Of a stretch of 64,000 bases of DNA, positions 26,332 to 35,538 are shown piece by piece (the first letter of the stretch is position 1; each line of letters begins with the position of its first letter). The notes beneath the pieces are model-generated. The model did not search any database. It was not told where the DNA came from and worked only from the letters and a program-made list of their open reading frames with translations. This DNA is from Brumimicrobium oceani (lineage in GTDB: Bacteria; Bacteroidota; Bacteroidia; Flavobacteriales_D; Crocinitomicaceae), in contig NZ_QFRJ01000001.1 of assembly GCF_003143775.1 (NCBI RefSeq), positions 62,001 through 126,000 on the forward strand. Direction: 5' to 3'. A program made the translations under genes and the position numbers.

Positions 26332-27726
26332 CTACGTTAGCTCTGTGTTTAGCTCCCATTCAGTTATTCCCATTAAATTTAGAATTAGTATCCCACTAAT
26401 TCTATACAGTAATATATTAGATCTATATAGAAGGTTTGCATCTATTTTATCTATACTACCATGGGTAATGTTATTTCGTAATTCATTTATTTCTTTGATA
26501 CTAATGGGGAGAGTTGTTGGGTCTATATTTTGACTTTCTAAAAAGGAGGCCAATTGATTTTTCATCGGCTTGTTTTGAAGAAAAGACTGAACATTTCCCC
26601 AACGTTTTTTAAATTCTTCATGTTCTTCTGGTTTTATTGTTTCTAAAAGTTGGTTTAGTGCATTCTCTTGTTTTTCTTTTCTTTCCTTTTTCGTCAAAGT
26701 AGTCTTGAACTTATCATTAGGCTGTTTTTGTTTATCACAAACCTCAATGATATTGTATCGAATTAAAAAAGCAGATGTATCATCAACCAAGTGTGATTGA
26801 TTAAACAATGCTACCGCTTTAAAAAGGAGTTGGTGGTTTTTTAAAGTTATCTTTTGCCAACTGGATTGTAGAAAGTTATTGAAATCCCAATGAATCCCAA
26901 GGCCCCATAAATTTCCGTCGGCTTCAAATTGTGACTTTCTTTCAATATTTTTAATTGTAATGGTCTTATCTGGTAAGTAAATTTTGCGAAGTATGTAATC
27001 TATTTTGGTATGGTGATAAAAGGATGCAAGCATCAAAACTATATCTCCATAAAGGATGGTCTCTTCTTCAGTTATTTCACTGTTATAATTGAATTGAATT
27101 TTAGGTTCTTTTGTTATAGTACTAGTTCTGTAATTTTTATTGTCTTTTGAATAAAAATTAAACTCTGGACGAAAAGTGGCCTTCTCTAGTTTGTAAAACT
27201 TTTTCGAATCATTCATTCGAACTACCTCAAATTTACCATCATTTTTAAAGAAATTCTTTGGACCTAAATTGCTATAAAATGGACTTACAATATTAAAGCC
27301 TTTGTTTTCTAGATAAAATTCAGCTGAATTTTTTCTTTCCTCATTAGCTTCCCTATAAAACTTAACTTTATCAATTTTAACTATGACATATTGCTTTTTA
27401 CCTTCATAGTAGTTTGAATTAGTTGTAGCACCACAAAATTTAGCTTTTGAAAGATCAACTGCTGTAATGCGTCGGTTTGTATGGTTTGGACTAACTGAAA
27501 CTTTTATGTAAGAACCAAATGTTTTATGGTCTATTGTTGAGGACCACATGGAAAGTTTATCACCGAAATAACTATCATCGTCAAAAAATATCCGAAGTTC
27601 AATTTCATCATTTCTAGAGAATAAATGAGCATGATAGGTTTTATTAACTTCTGTTTTTGCTTTCACAAAATAAGAGTCGAAATCTACATTCGGAAATTCA
27701 ATATCTAAACAATGGAATTTACTCAT
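26332..27726 (-). CDS. HEPN-domain protein, ApeA-like candidate anti-phage factor
   Basis: 464 residues. The C-terminal region carries a HEPN ribonuclease signature: R-N-N-I-T-H (Rx4H) near residue 416 inside NELRNNITHGSID. The N-terminal 230 residues are beta-rich and fit the sensor-like domain of ApeA proteins (for example FPNVDFDSYFVKAKTEV and RRITAVDLSKAKFCG). ApeA is a single-gene HEPN anti-phage protein thought to cut tRNA or other RNA during infection; membership here is from layout, not alignment. The neighbours are an unrelated membrane protein and a RusA-like resolvase on the same strand. Confidence 0.55.
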   Translation of the reverse strand: MSKFHCLDIEFPNVDFDSYFVKAKTEVNKTYHAHLFSRNDEIELRIFFDDDSYFGDKLSMWSSTIDHKTFGSYIKVSVSPNHTNRRITAVDLSKAKFCGATTNSNYYEGKKQYVIVKIDKVKFYREANEERKNSAEFYLENKGFNIVSPFYSNLGPKNFFKNDGKFEVVRMNDSKKFYKLEKATFRPEFNFYSKDNKNYRTSTITKEPKIQFNYNSEITEEETILYGDIVLMLASFYHHTKIDYILRKIYLPDKTITIKNIERKSQFEADGNLWGLGIHWDFNNFLQSSWQKITLKNHQLLFKAVALFNQSHLVDDTSAFLIRYNIIEVCDKQKQPNDKFKTTLTKKERKEKQENALNQLLETIKPEEHEEFKKRWGNVQSFLQNKPMKNQLASFLESQNIDPTTLPISIKEINELRNNITHGSIDKIDANLLYRSNILLYRISGILILNLMGITEWELNTELT

Positions 27727-27879
27727 TACAAATTAATTTTATTGAAGGTTGAGACTAAGGTGTGATTAATATTTTGAAGGAAACATCTCTTTTCAATAAA
27801 TCCATAAGAACTTATCGATTTCCTTTAGGTTTGAATTATTTAAAGCGTAATGATCTGAAAATCTATTCAATTTTTTGTG

Positions 27880-28530
27880 CTATTTTAATAGATATTCATT
27901 TATCTCCATAGTTTGAAAATTATCAACAACTCTTGATTTATGAAAAACTCTTTGAATAGGTATAATTTGATTTGCTTGATAATAGTCCTTTGTTTCAGAT
28001 ACTAACTTATCTCTTAAAATCATCATTCTTTCTAACTGTTCAGTCATAATAAGCTTTACATTTAAAGGGTGATTAGAATGCATAGGGAAATATAAATTTT
28101 CACCTAGATGAACAAACACGAGATTGTTTTTAGTCGTGTATTCTTCAGGATGATATTTTATAGAAATGTTAATTTTATGACTACCACTATATGAATCAAT
28201 CCAATGGCTAGCGACAGCTTGAACTTGACAATCGTCTATAATAACGCCATTAGAACTCGATAAAGAATCTAAAATAACTTTTAATATATTGTCTATATCT
28301 GGAGAGTTAGGATTTTCATAACGTTCCTGTTCATGAACTTCCCATTGAATTTCAATTTTAAGATCACCTGTAAGGAGATAATTTAATGTACTCGTAATCT
28401 TTCTAATTTCACTTTTTAGTAATTCTTTTTTAGCAGGTTTAGATTGCAGTGATACAGGCTCAAAATTAAATGAGAGATTTAGTTCTCCGTATTCAGGTGG
28501 TTGATTAATGTTTAATTGTTGTTTTTTCAT
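27880..28530 (-). CDS. RusA-like Holliday junction resolvase
   Basis: With the start at 28530 (MKKQQLNINQPPEYGEL) the protein has 216 residues. The conserved RusA core is present: NSPDIDNILKVILDSL followed by GVIIDDCQVQAVASHW, giving the acidic residues that bind the metal. RusA enzymes resolve Holliday junctions and are mostly phage or prophage encoded. The family is usually about 120-140 residues, so this one has an extra C-terminal extension of about 90 residues of unknown role. The in-frame ATG at 28614 is rejected because it adds residues unlike RusA. Confidence 0.75.
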   Translation of the reverse strand: MKKQQLNINQPPEYGELNLSFNFEPVSLQSKPAKKELLKSEIRKITSTLNYLLTGDLKIEIQWEVHEQERYENPNSPDIDNILKVILDSLSSSNGVIIDDCQVQAVASHWIDSYSGSHKINISIKYHPEEYTTKNNLVFVHLGENLYFPMHSNHPLNVKLIMTEQLERMMILRDKLVSETKDYYQANQIIPIQRVFHKSRVVDNFQTMEINEYLLK

Positions 28531-28832
28531 ATGATTGTTATAATTATGCAGTGCTATTTGTGTAAATATACTTAATTCGTTTTTGAATTTAAATATTGAA
28601 TCAAATTTCAGCAACTAACCACAAAAATTACTATTCCTGTTTTACTTTACTTTAAAGTATTACTTTAGTCTCGATTTAGGTGGTTAGGTTAGGTTTATAA
28701 GAGGGAATAGGACGCTCGTTCATTCCCTCTTATTGTTTTAAATAAACTTTTAATATCAACCGCAATATAGATCTGACTCCTTATTTTCTTCCAGTAGCTT
28801 TTAGCATTCATTTAAATTATTGCTAATTGTTG

Positions 28833-28840
28833 TACATTCG
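28833..28840 (+). promoter_or_regulatory. Bacteroidota -7-like box in front of the RHS tip gene
   Basis: TACATTCG lies 4 bp before the ATG at 28845 and fits the TAnnTTTG consensus with one change. If used, the transcript would be almost leaderless. No clear -33 TTTG is visible upstream. Confidence 0.35.
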
Positions 28841-28844
28841 TTAT

Positions 28845-31538
28845 ATGAAACTTTTTAATCACCTTCAATTTAAATCTGTTTTTGGAGCCAACGTAGGTGG
28901 TGTTCTCAATCCATCCACGATTAACGATTCACTATTAAATTTATGGGTAACCGGAGGTGGTGTAAGAAATGAAGTGACGAAAAGTTATTATGATGAAACC
29001 ATTATTAATGGCCTTCCAACTGTTTTAGCTGCTGATATTCATACACAACGACAACGTATTATTCATGTAACTTATGAAGATGTTTTCGATGGTGATGATC
29101 AAACTTTTGAACACGCTACACATTATAGTTATGATATTCATGGAAATGTGAAAACACTCTTACAAGACAATAAAAAAATGGAAGATAATTTCCCAAGTCT
29201 TGCTTCCCAACGCTTAAAGCGTATGGATTATTCTTATGATTTATTGAGTGGGAACGTCCACAGAATGAGTGTTCAAAATGGAGCGGATGACCAGTGGCAT
29301 CACGCCTATACTTATGATTCAGATAACAGAATTAAACAAGTTTATACCAATACCCGAGCACCGTTCACTGAAATGTATGACTTTACTCAGAATAAACAGG
29401 AAGAGTTTATTTCTAATTCCGACTGGCAAAACGATGCACAATATTACTATTATGATCATGGCCCTCTAGCCCGTGTAGAAATTGGGCAAAATAACCTGCA
29501 AGGAGTAGATTATTATTACAATTTGCAAGGTTGGTTAAAAGGAGTGAATTCTTCTGTTTTAAAAGATGAAAATGATCCTGGAGAAGACAGTGACCCGAAT
29601 GCTTTAAATGGTTTGTTCGGGAAAGATGTGTTTGGCTTTGGATTGCATTATTATAACGGAGATTATGAAGCGATTGGCGGGGCAACACCGCTTACAAGTG
29701 TAAACAATGGAAGTCATGCTGCGCAAAACAGTCATGATTTGTATAATGGAAATATACGATACATGCAAACTGCGATTACCAGTCCACTGGATAGAAAAAA
29801 AATGCCAATGTTGAACGCTTACAAATATGATCAGTTGAACCGTTTAATTGAAAGTAGAAGTTATGAAAGTGGCTTGTCATCAAATGAATGGAATCCAACA
29901 AACTACGCAAATGAGTATTTCAATGCTTTCACTTTTGATGCTATGGGGAATATTATATATCAAGAACGTCATAAACAAGATGGAACTGAAATTGAAGATT
30001 TAACATACCATTATCAAAGAGATGTCGACAGTAATCTAGTGCGTAACCGTTTGTACCACATCAATGATTCTATAGCGAGTACTGTTGATGCTACTGATAT
30101 TGATGATATGGGAATTTTTTATGATAATAACAATGCAATCAATACAGATAACAATTATTCTTACGATGCTGAAGGACGTTTGGTTAAAGATCGCCAAGAG
30201 GAAATCGACACCATTATCTGGACAGTTAGCGGAAAAGTAAAAGAAATCCGTAGAGATTTGGGAAGTGATCATAAAAATGTTATTTTTGACTATGATGCGA
30301 TGGGAAACAGAATCGCAAAACACATTTACGATAATGAAACACAGATGCTAGAAAAAAGTACATATTACATTTTAGATGCTCAAGGCAATCAAATGAGTAT
30401 GTATGAACATGATGTAGAATCTACAAGTGTTGATTATTACCTTGCAGAAAGAAACATCTACGGAAGTTCTCGTTTAGGAACAACCCGTGACACAATCAAT
30501 ATGTTCTTGCCAAATACCCTGCCTAGTTATGGAGTTGTTGGAAATAGAAATTACGAAATGAGTAATCATTTGGGTAATGTTTTGGCGGTTGTGAATGATG
30601 TGATTTATCCATTAAGTAGCGATAATGTAAATATCAAGAGTTATGAAACTGGTCTTTTACAAGTTTCTGATTATAGTCCGTTCGGAGTGCAATTGGATGG
30701 AAGGACAATTTCTAACGGGGACTACCGTTATGGGTTCCAAGGTCAGGAAATGGATGACGAGATTAAGGGCGAAGGAAATAGCGTAAACTACAAATATCGT
30801 ATGCACGACCCAAGGGTCGGGAGGTTCTTTGCGGTGGATCCGTTGGTAAGAGAGTATCCTTATTTAACACCTTATCAGTTTAGTTCAAATCAACCAATTC
30901 ATGCACCTGAGTTAGAAGGGAAAGAGAGTGCAAAAGAATTAGGAATGTATCTTTTGAGTCCTTATGATGGTGAATTTGTATCTGAAAATTCGGATAAAGC
31001 TCTTAAAGGTGCAAGTCGTTCAGGTTTAATTGGTCAAAGGGATGGTTTAGCTGATGCATTTAGACATGCATTTTGGAATGCTTTGAATACTAGGGATATC
31101 CCTTACATGAAAGCGAAAGCATTTGCTGATGCGCACGAGGAGGCTAGTGAACATGAAAATGATTCAAAGGCTTCAAGTATGGATTATTCAAATAATTACT
31201 ATGGCCGACAATTAGGTGTAAAATTAAAAGGTAAAACTGATTTGGAAGTTGCAGAAGCTGTTCTTGAAGGTCTTGAAAATGGTGATTTAAAAGTTATTAG
31301 GGGAGATATATTCACATTTATAAGTCCTGTTAATGGTAAGTCTATTAATGCTTTTGTTGCAACAGATGATAAAGGAAATCCTATTATTGGTGAAAAAGAC
31401 CCATGGAATAAAGCACTTCAGGATGCGGGTTATACTACCAATACTGATTTAAATGAAAAGAAAATTATTAAATCTAATGAGACTCAGTTTTCGACGGATT
31501 CAAATTTAGAAGGAGAAGATGTTGAATATGAAGATTAG
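28845..31538 (+). CDS. Truncated RHS/YD-repeat protein with DUF6973-like C-terminal toxin
   Basis: 897 residues of RHS shell: YD-like repeats (HYSYDIHGNVKT, YSYDAEGRLVKD), the RHS core (YRYGFQGQEMDDE, then HDPRVGRFFAVDPL) and a variable tip. The tip has the phrase LADAFRHAFWNAL, then FADAHEEAS and SMDYSNNYYGRQLG, which I recognise as a DUF6973-like putative toxin domain. Bacteroidota RHS proteins normally have a signal peptide and 1,500-3,000 residues; here the frame starts inside the shell without a signal peptide. It is thus an orphan tip or a 5'-deleted gene. The next gene overlaps its 3' end. The TTG at 28827 is rejected in favour of the ATG at 28845. Confidence 0.7.
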   Translation: MKLFNHLQFKSVFGANVGGVLNPSTINDSLLNLWVTGGGVRNEVTKSYYDETIINGLPTVLAADIHTQRQRIIHVTYEDVFDGDDQTFEHATHYSYDIHGNVKTLLQDNKKMEDNFPSLASQRLKRMDYSYDLLSGNVHRMSVQNGADDQWHHAYTYDSDNRIKQVYTNTRAPFTEMYDFTQNKQEEFISNSDWQNDAQYYYYDHGPLARVEIGQNNLQGVDYYYNLQGWLKGVNSSVLKDENDPGEDSDPNALNGLFGKDVFGFGLHYYNGDYEAIGGATPLTSVNNGSHAAQNSHDLYNGNIRYMQTAITSPLDRKKMPMLNAYKYDQLNRLIESRSYESGLSSNEWNPTNYANEYFNAFTFDAMGNIIYQERHKQDGTEIEDLTYHYQRDVDSNLVRNRLYHINDSIASTVDATDIDDMGIFYDNNNAINTDNNYSYDAEGRLVKDRQEEIDTIIWTVSGKVKEIRRDLGSDHKNVIFDYDAMGNRIAKHIYDNETQMLEKSTYYILDAQGNQMSMYEHDVESTSVDYYLAERNIYGSSRLGTTRDTINMFLPNTLPSYGVVGNRNYEMSNHLGNVLAVVNDVIYPLSSDNVNIKSYETGLLQVSDYSPFGVQLDGRTISNGDYRYGFQGQEMDDEIKGEGNSVNYKYRMHDPRVGRFFAVDPLVREYPYLTPYQFSSNQPIHAPELEGKESAKELGMYLLSPYDGEFVSENSDKALKGASRSGLIGQRDGLADAFRHAFWNALNTRDIPYMKAKAFADAHEEASEHENDSKASSMDYSNNYYGRQLGVKLKGKTDLEVAEAVLEGLENGDLKVIRGDIFTFISPVNGKSINAFVATDDKGNPIIGEKDPWNKALQDAGYTTNTDLNEKKIIKSNETQFSTDSNLEGEDVEYED

Positions 31539-32019
31539 TTTATTGTTATGTATTGTTCTAGTTTCCTTGACCACTTGCGTGGGAGGTGGTAAGGAATGTG
31601 TTATTTATCTACCAACAGGTGATAAATATTTATCACCAAAAATAAAAGAATTTTCCCCCACTACATTAACAGAAACTGGATATGTTTTTAACTTAAATAT
31701 ACCTTCTTTGGGTATCGATAAAGCTAAGTTGAATCCTTTTTTTTCTAATAAAGGCTTGGCGGGTGGTGATATAAAATTAGATGAGATGTATTCAGAGGAT
31801 CTGCTTTTAGAATATATTTCATTAGTAACAGATAGTTCAATATTTAAAACAAAAGAAGTTATAGATTCTTTATATTCTTTAAATCACTTGGCATGGTTTT
31901 CAGCTTTTAAAATTGATAAGAAAGAGAATGAAATAAGTTATTTCAGTGAAAAAGGTTTAGTTATAAAATTGGAGAAATTAAGAAACAAATCAATTTTGAT
32001 AAAATTTTACTGTAGATAG
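31528..32019 (+). CDS. Candidate immunity lipoprotein of the RHS toxin
   Basis: With the start at 31528 the protein begins MKISLLLCIVLVSLTTC, a signal peptide with a lipobox-like LTTC, then 145 residues of beta-rich sequence. It overlaps the RHS gene by 11 bp, the usual position for an immunity gene. A lipoprotein immunity factor would fit a toxin that acts in the periplasm or envelope (inference). No family is recognised. Confidence 0.55.
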   Translation: MKISLLLCIVLVSLTTCVGGGKECVIYLPTGDKYLSPKIKEFSPTTLTETGYVFNLNIPSLGIDKAKLNPFFSNKGLAGGDIKLDEMYSEDLLLEYISLVTDSSIFKTKEVIDSLYSLNHLAWFSAFKIDKKENEISYFSEKGLVIKLEKLRNKSILIKFYCR

Positions 32020-32044
32020 TAATGAACCAGTGCACACTCCCCCC

Positions 32045-32337
32045 GCTACTCCCGAGACAAAAGCATACAAAGACCTTCGATACAACGAAGGTCTTAAAAT
32101 AGAGTTGATTTCAAATTCTATTAATAGAATACTTAAAAAAGTATAAATTAGTGGTGCTGAAATAGAAATCAGTTTTTAGATTCTAGAGAAAATAATAAAG
32201 CCAATAGTATAAAAAGGACTGTTATTTAACTTTTAGTTACAAACTCCACAATTCACTCTTCTGTTTTGAGTAATTCTATCCTTTTTGGCATCTAGCTTTT
32301 GATTTTTGAAATCAAGGGCTACTCCCGAGATAAAAGC
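32045..32337. repeat. Direct repeat pair of 20 bp, each followed by a hairpin
   Basis: GCTACTCCCGAGACAAAAGC at 32045-32064 recurs with one change (C to T) at 32318-32337. Each copy is followed within 12 bp by a palindromic CTTCG/CGAAG hairpin: AGACCTTCG (32071-32079) with CGAAGGTCT (32086-32094), and ACTTCGTT with AACGAAGT near 32346-32363. The second repeat directly abuts the transposase relic. The duplication probably arose together with transposase-related events. Confidence 0.6.
32233..32320 (-). pseudogene. Relic of the 3' end of a second DDE transposase copy
   Basis: Minus-strand translation reads ALDFKNQKLDAKKDRITQNR, then RVNCGVCN and a stop at 32233-32235. The same order occurs at the C-terminus of the intact transposase gene next door (LDFKQQKLEAKKNRIQQNK, then VNCGINVCKS). 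Only these 29 codons survive. It shows that this family of element has inserted here at least twice, or that the tail was duplicated. Confidence 0.75.
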
Positions 32338-32521
32338 GAATAAACCACTTCGTTGTAACGAAGTTTGTTGAAAAGCAGGGTGTTACGTAATGTAGGGGGA
32401 TGGCAATAAAATTGAAGAAAAGATGTTCTTTGAAATAGAAAAGAGAAAGATAATTAAGGTTAAGTAGAAAAATGGTTGAGCATTTTAAAATACTATAGAG
32501 ACCTTTCTAAAACGTAGTTTC

Positions 32522-33799
32522 TTAACTTTTACAAACATTAATGCCACAGTTCACTGATTTGTTTTGTTGGATTCTATTCTTCTTAGCTTCGAGTTTTTGC
32601 TGTTTAAAATCAAGGTTTATACTTTCGGAAGTATAACATTCCATAGGAGTTAAGCCGAGCAAAGATCCGTGAGGACGAACCGTATTGTAATCATTGATAA
32701 TTTCTTCAAGACATAAAATCAAAGCTTCTATTGTACCAGGAAGTTTTTTCCTCAAATAACGTTTGATAATTTTATTTACAGCTTCCACAGCAGAATTAGA
32801 AAACTTGACATCTTTTAAAGCAAGTAGTTTAATGATATCAGGTGTTTCTATGTTAGTAAGGAAATCCTCCACTAATAAATTATGGTTTTCTCCTCCGCCA
32901 TCAGTTATAAGAGAAGTTGTTTGTAAATCAGGGTGGTGTTTACAAATTGTTTTGATTGCTTTGTTAAGCGCGGTTTTTGCATTTTCTCCATCTTTTTTCA
33001 GGCTTACATTCCAACCAAGTATGGTTTTTGAGAAATTATCACAAACAAGAATTATAGCTGCTTTGATGCCATTAGGTAATGGCCAAAAAGTAGTGTCTAT
33101 GTGAATAAATTCATTAGGTTTTGTTGTAATAATTGGGTTGAAATTTTCTTCAGATGACTTTCTCCATTTGCGTTTTAAACTAAGTAGATTAGTGTATTTG
33201 TAAAATGTACTCAGTGAAATAAAGAGACTGTTATTTCTTATTGCATGGTAGTAAATGGATGCAGCAGGCCAACATTCAAAATCTGGGTTTTTAAACAAGG
33301 ATTTTATAGTCTCAACTTCATTTGCAGCTAATTGCAGAGGATGTCTTTTGAAACAAAGACTTGATGGAGAGATACCACACTTTACCTTTTCTTTGTTTGA
33401 CCAACTATAAAAAGTATTAGGAGAAATAGATAGGAGTTTGAAGACCGTTTTTCTAGGAAATGTTTCAAACAATTGTTGAATACAATTCATTGTTATTTGT
33501 TTATGCTCTTCAGTCTTTGTTAAGATTGGTGTAACTATGCATGATAACTGCATCCAAATTTTAGTAATTAAAAACACCAATTGTTTTAACCTTTTATGTT
33601 TCTGGAAGATTTCAAACTGCTCCATTGCATCTCTTTGAAGAACACCTACCTCATGTCCAATATAGTCCGAATAGTTTATGTTTCTCCAAGTAGAAACTGT
33701 TGAATAGGGGATAGTTTTTCTTATTTTATACGGGATTAAATGTTCTTTGTTTTGGATATAGAGCCAGATTAAAAAAGAGTCGTATTTGTTACGTTGCAT
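32522..33799 (-). CDS. DDE (rve-type) transposase
   Basis: 425 residues with an integrase-like catalytic core: first Asp in FIHIDTTFWP, second Asp in SLITDGGGENHN, and the Glu in SNSAVEAVNKIIKRYL, followed by NDYNTVRPHGSLLGLTP, typical of IS3/IS481-like transposases. The N-terminal 150 residues include a helical DNA-binding part. Clear terminal inverted repeats were not found by eye. Such genes often lie just downstream of Bacteroidota RHS genes and may swap their tips (inference). Confidence 0.8.
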   Translation of the reverse strand: MQRNKYDSFLIWLYIQNKEHLIPYKIRKTIPYSTVSTWRNINYSDYIGHEVGVLQRDAMEQFEIFQKHKRLKQLVFLITKIWMQLSCIVTPILTKTEEHKQITMNCIQQLFETFPRKTVFKLLSISPNTFYSWSNKEKVKCGISPSSLCFKRHPLQLAANEVETIKSLFKNPDFECWPAASIYYHAIRNNSLFISLSTFYKYTNLLSLKRKWRKSSEENFNPIITTKPNEFIHIDTTFWPLPNGIKAAIILVCDNFSKTILGWNVSLKKDGENAKTALNKAIKTICKHHPDLQTTSLITDGGGENHNLLVEDFLTNIETPDIIKLLALKDVKFSNSAVEAVNKIIKRYLRKKLPGTIEALILCLEEIINDYNTVRPHGSLLGLTPMECYTSESINLDFKQQKLEAKKNRIQQNKSVNCGINVCKS

Positions 33800-33894
33800 A
33801 AAGTAAGTTTCATATTAAATACAATTTTATTAAAAATTATTCTCTATCCAAATCTTTAATAGCATTTTAAGAGCCTGTGTTGGATAGACATTCC

Positions 33895-34830
33895 TCATAA
33901 CCCCAACAACATCTCAATCAACCCCTCTTGCGGAGCAATATCCAACTTCCATTTATTGACATTCGCATGTGACCATACGCCAGGACTATCATTGCACATT
34001 TTCGTTCCAATAAATTCAAAAGCTTTAACTCCTTCCTTTCGGATGAGGTTTGGTAAACCTTCTCGAACATCAATATTATGTTCATTTGCTAATTTGAGTA
34101 GCAATTCCTTGAGAGATTTGAGTTGTTCGATAGAATACTTGTGAAAGTAGTTATAACCTCTAAATTCATTCTCTAATTCAACAACTTGTTCTGGATCTAC
34201 TTCTTGGCCAACGTAAGTGAAAAAGCTATTTTTAGCTTTGTGAACGTATTTTGGTTTATTGTCCTCTGTTTTTTCAAAGTAACCTTTGGTAAGTGCTCCA
34301 AAGCTGCATAGTTCTATTCCAATGCTTTCACGATGTAGCGGTTGGTTACCGATTCCAAGGTGCCAAGCCCAGCCATTATTTGGAATTGCATGGAGTATTT
34401 TACCATCGTGATCTGAATTGTCATTGTGGATTGATTGGCCACCAATCACAAATTCAGTTGCAATGTTTTTTTCTGAATTTTCGTTCCAGGTATCAATCAC
34501 CCGGTAAGGGTTTTGCCAACCTGCAGTATGATGTAGAAATATCCATTTCTTTTGGGTTGGTTTAGTATGCGTTTTCTTGTAGGGTAGGAAGTAGGGTGTG
34601 TACAAGTCTGTTTTTTCTTCGAGCGAATGGTGGATTAATTCCCAACCATCGTAGAGTAAAGACCAAGTGATTGGTCCTACGATTCCATCATCTTCGATGT
34701 TTTGAGATTGTTGGAAGTTGAGAACGGCAAGTTGTGTTGCTGGTCCGAATATTCCATCGGGTAAGATGTTGAGGAGGATTTGAAGTTGTGTTACTTCTTG
34801 GCCACGTGAGTGGAGTTTTATTGTTTTCAT
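33895..34830 (-). CDS. N-acetylmuramoyl-L-alanine amidase with peptidoglycan-binding domain
   Basis: 311 residues. Residues 1-62 are a PG_binding_1 domain (SRGQEVTQLQILLN, PDGIFGPATQLAVLNFQQ, DDGIVGPITW). Residues about 90-200 are an amidase_2 domain with zinc-ligand phrases WIFLHHTAG and a later histidine in NGWAWHLGIGNQ. There is no signal peptide, so export would need a holin or lysis. Amidases of this type cleave the peptide from muramic acid. It follows the DnaC-like gene on the minus strand; with the small holin-like protein at 4740 it suggests a phage-derived lysis pair in the same island (inference). Confidence 0.85.
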   Translation of the reverse strand: MKTIKLHSRGQEVTQLQILLNILPDGIFGPATQLAVLNFQQSQNIEDDGIVGPITWSLLYDGWELIHHSLEEKTDLYTPYFLPYKKTHTKPTQKKWIFLHHTAGWQNPYRVIDTWNENSEKNIATEFVIGGQSIHNDNSDHDGKILHAIPNNGWAWHLGIGNQPLHRESIGIELCSFGALTKGYFEKTEDNKPKYVHKAKNSFFTYVGQEVDPEQVVELENEFRGYNYFHKYSIEQLKSLKELLLKLANEHNIDVREGLPNLIRKEGVKAFEFIGTKMCNDSPGVWSHANVNKWKLDIAPQEGLIEMLLGL

Positions 34831-34834
34831 ATTT

Positions 34835-34871
34835 TAGTTATCAAGTTTGTTAGTTTTCAAGTTTTCAAGTT
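34835..34871. repeat. AGTTTTCAAGT-type low-complexity repeat
   Basis: Short copies of the words TAGTTTTCAAG and TTTGTTAG. The same repeat family fills 51737-51879 and 52262-52446 in the chromosome, so it is host-wide and not specific to the island. Confidence 0.6.
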
Positions 34872-34903
34872 GTGGTTTGGACTTCGCTCAACCACCTTTG
34901 TTC

Positions 34904-35527
34904 TTACTTTCGTTTATCAACTGTTTCAGCTGGGAATGATATCAAATTGAACATTTCTCGGAGGCGTGAACGAACTCGTTTGCCATATAATTCTTCAAGT
35001 TCATCAGCATTGAGATTAGTAGTAGCATGGGTTACAATTTGATAATTCCTCAATAAATCATAGCGTTGGAGAAGAATTTCACCGATGGTGTTGCACTCGT
35101 TGCCATAGAACTTACTGTTGCTTTCTACTCCCAAATCATCAATGAAAAGTGGGGTGTGTTTTTTGCCATATCGATTAATTATTTCAACACCTTCTCGCTG
35201 ATACTCGAGTGCTATGTCTCGAGAAGATTTGATGTTGTAAAGCTGTTCTTTGAAAAGAAATACGCGCAACAAATTCATGATTGATGTTTTGCCTGATCCA
35301 ATTGGACCAATGAGCAAGATTCCTTTGTTGAGGTCAATGTTGTATTTCTTGCATTGGCGATCTTCATGAATCATGTAAATGATCAAACGATGAAGTGTAA
35401 CAACATCTGAACGATGAATTTTAAATTCCTCACCGTATTTTGACTTGCCGAGGAATTGGATGTATCGAAGTGTTTTTTTAAAATTGAAAACACGTTGATT
35501 GTTAACTATTTTGTATGGTTTTTCCAT
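34904..35527 (-). CDS. DnaC-like helicase-loader ATPase
   Basis: 207 residues with Walker A GPIGSGKTS near residue 75 and Walker B TPLFIDDLG near residue 127, plus an arginine-rich phrase RVRSRLREMFNLI at the end, as in DnaC/IstB-type AAA+ loaders. Such proteins load a replicative helicase for an element's own replication. It lies 11 bp downstream of the replication-like gene at 35539 on the same strand and is probably translated with it. Confidence 0.7.
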   Translation of the reverse strand: MEKPYKIVNNQRVFNFKKTLRYIQFLGKSKYGEEFKIHRSDVVTLHRLIIYMIHEDRQCKKYNIDLNKGILLIGPIGSGKTSIMNLLRVFLFKEQLYNIKSSRDIALEYQREGVEIINRYGKKHTPLFIDDLGVESNSKFYGNECNTIGEILLQRYDLLRNYQIVTHATTNLNADELEELYGKRVRSRLREMFNLISFPAETVDKRK

Positions 35528-35538
35528 GATTTGTTTTT

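Noticed and set aside
33895-34830. Amidase as secreted cell-wall hydrolase of the host
   Set aside because: No signal peptide, and the neighbours are element replication genes; a phage-type endolysin fits better.
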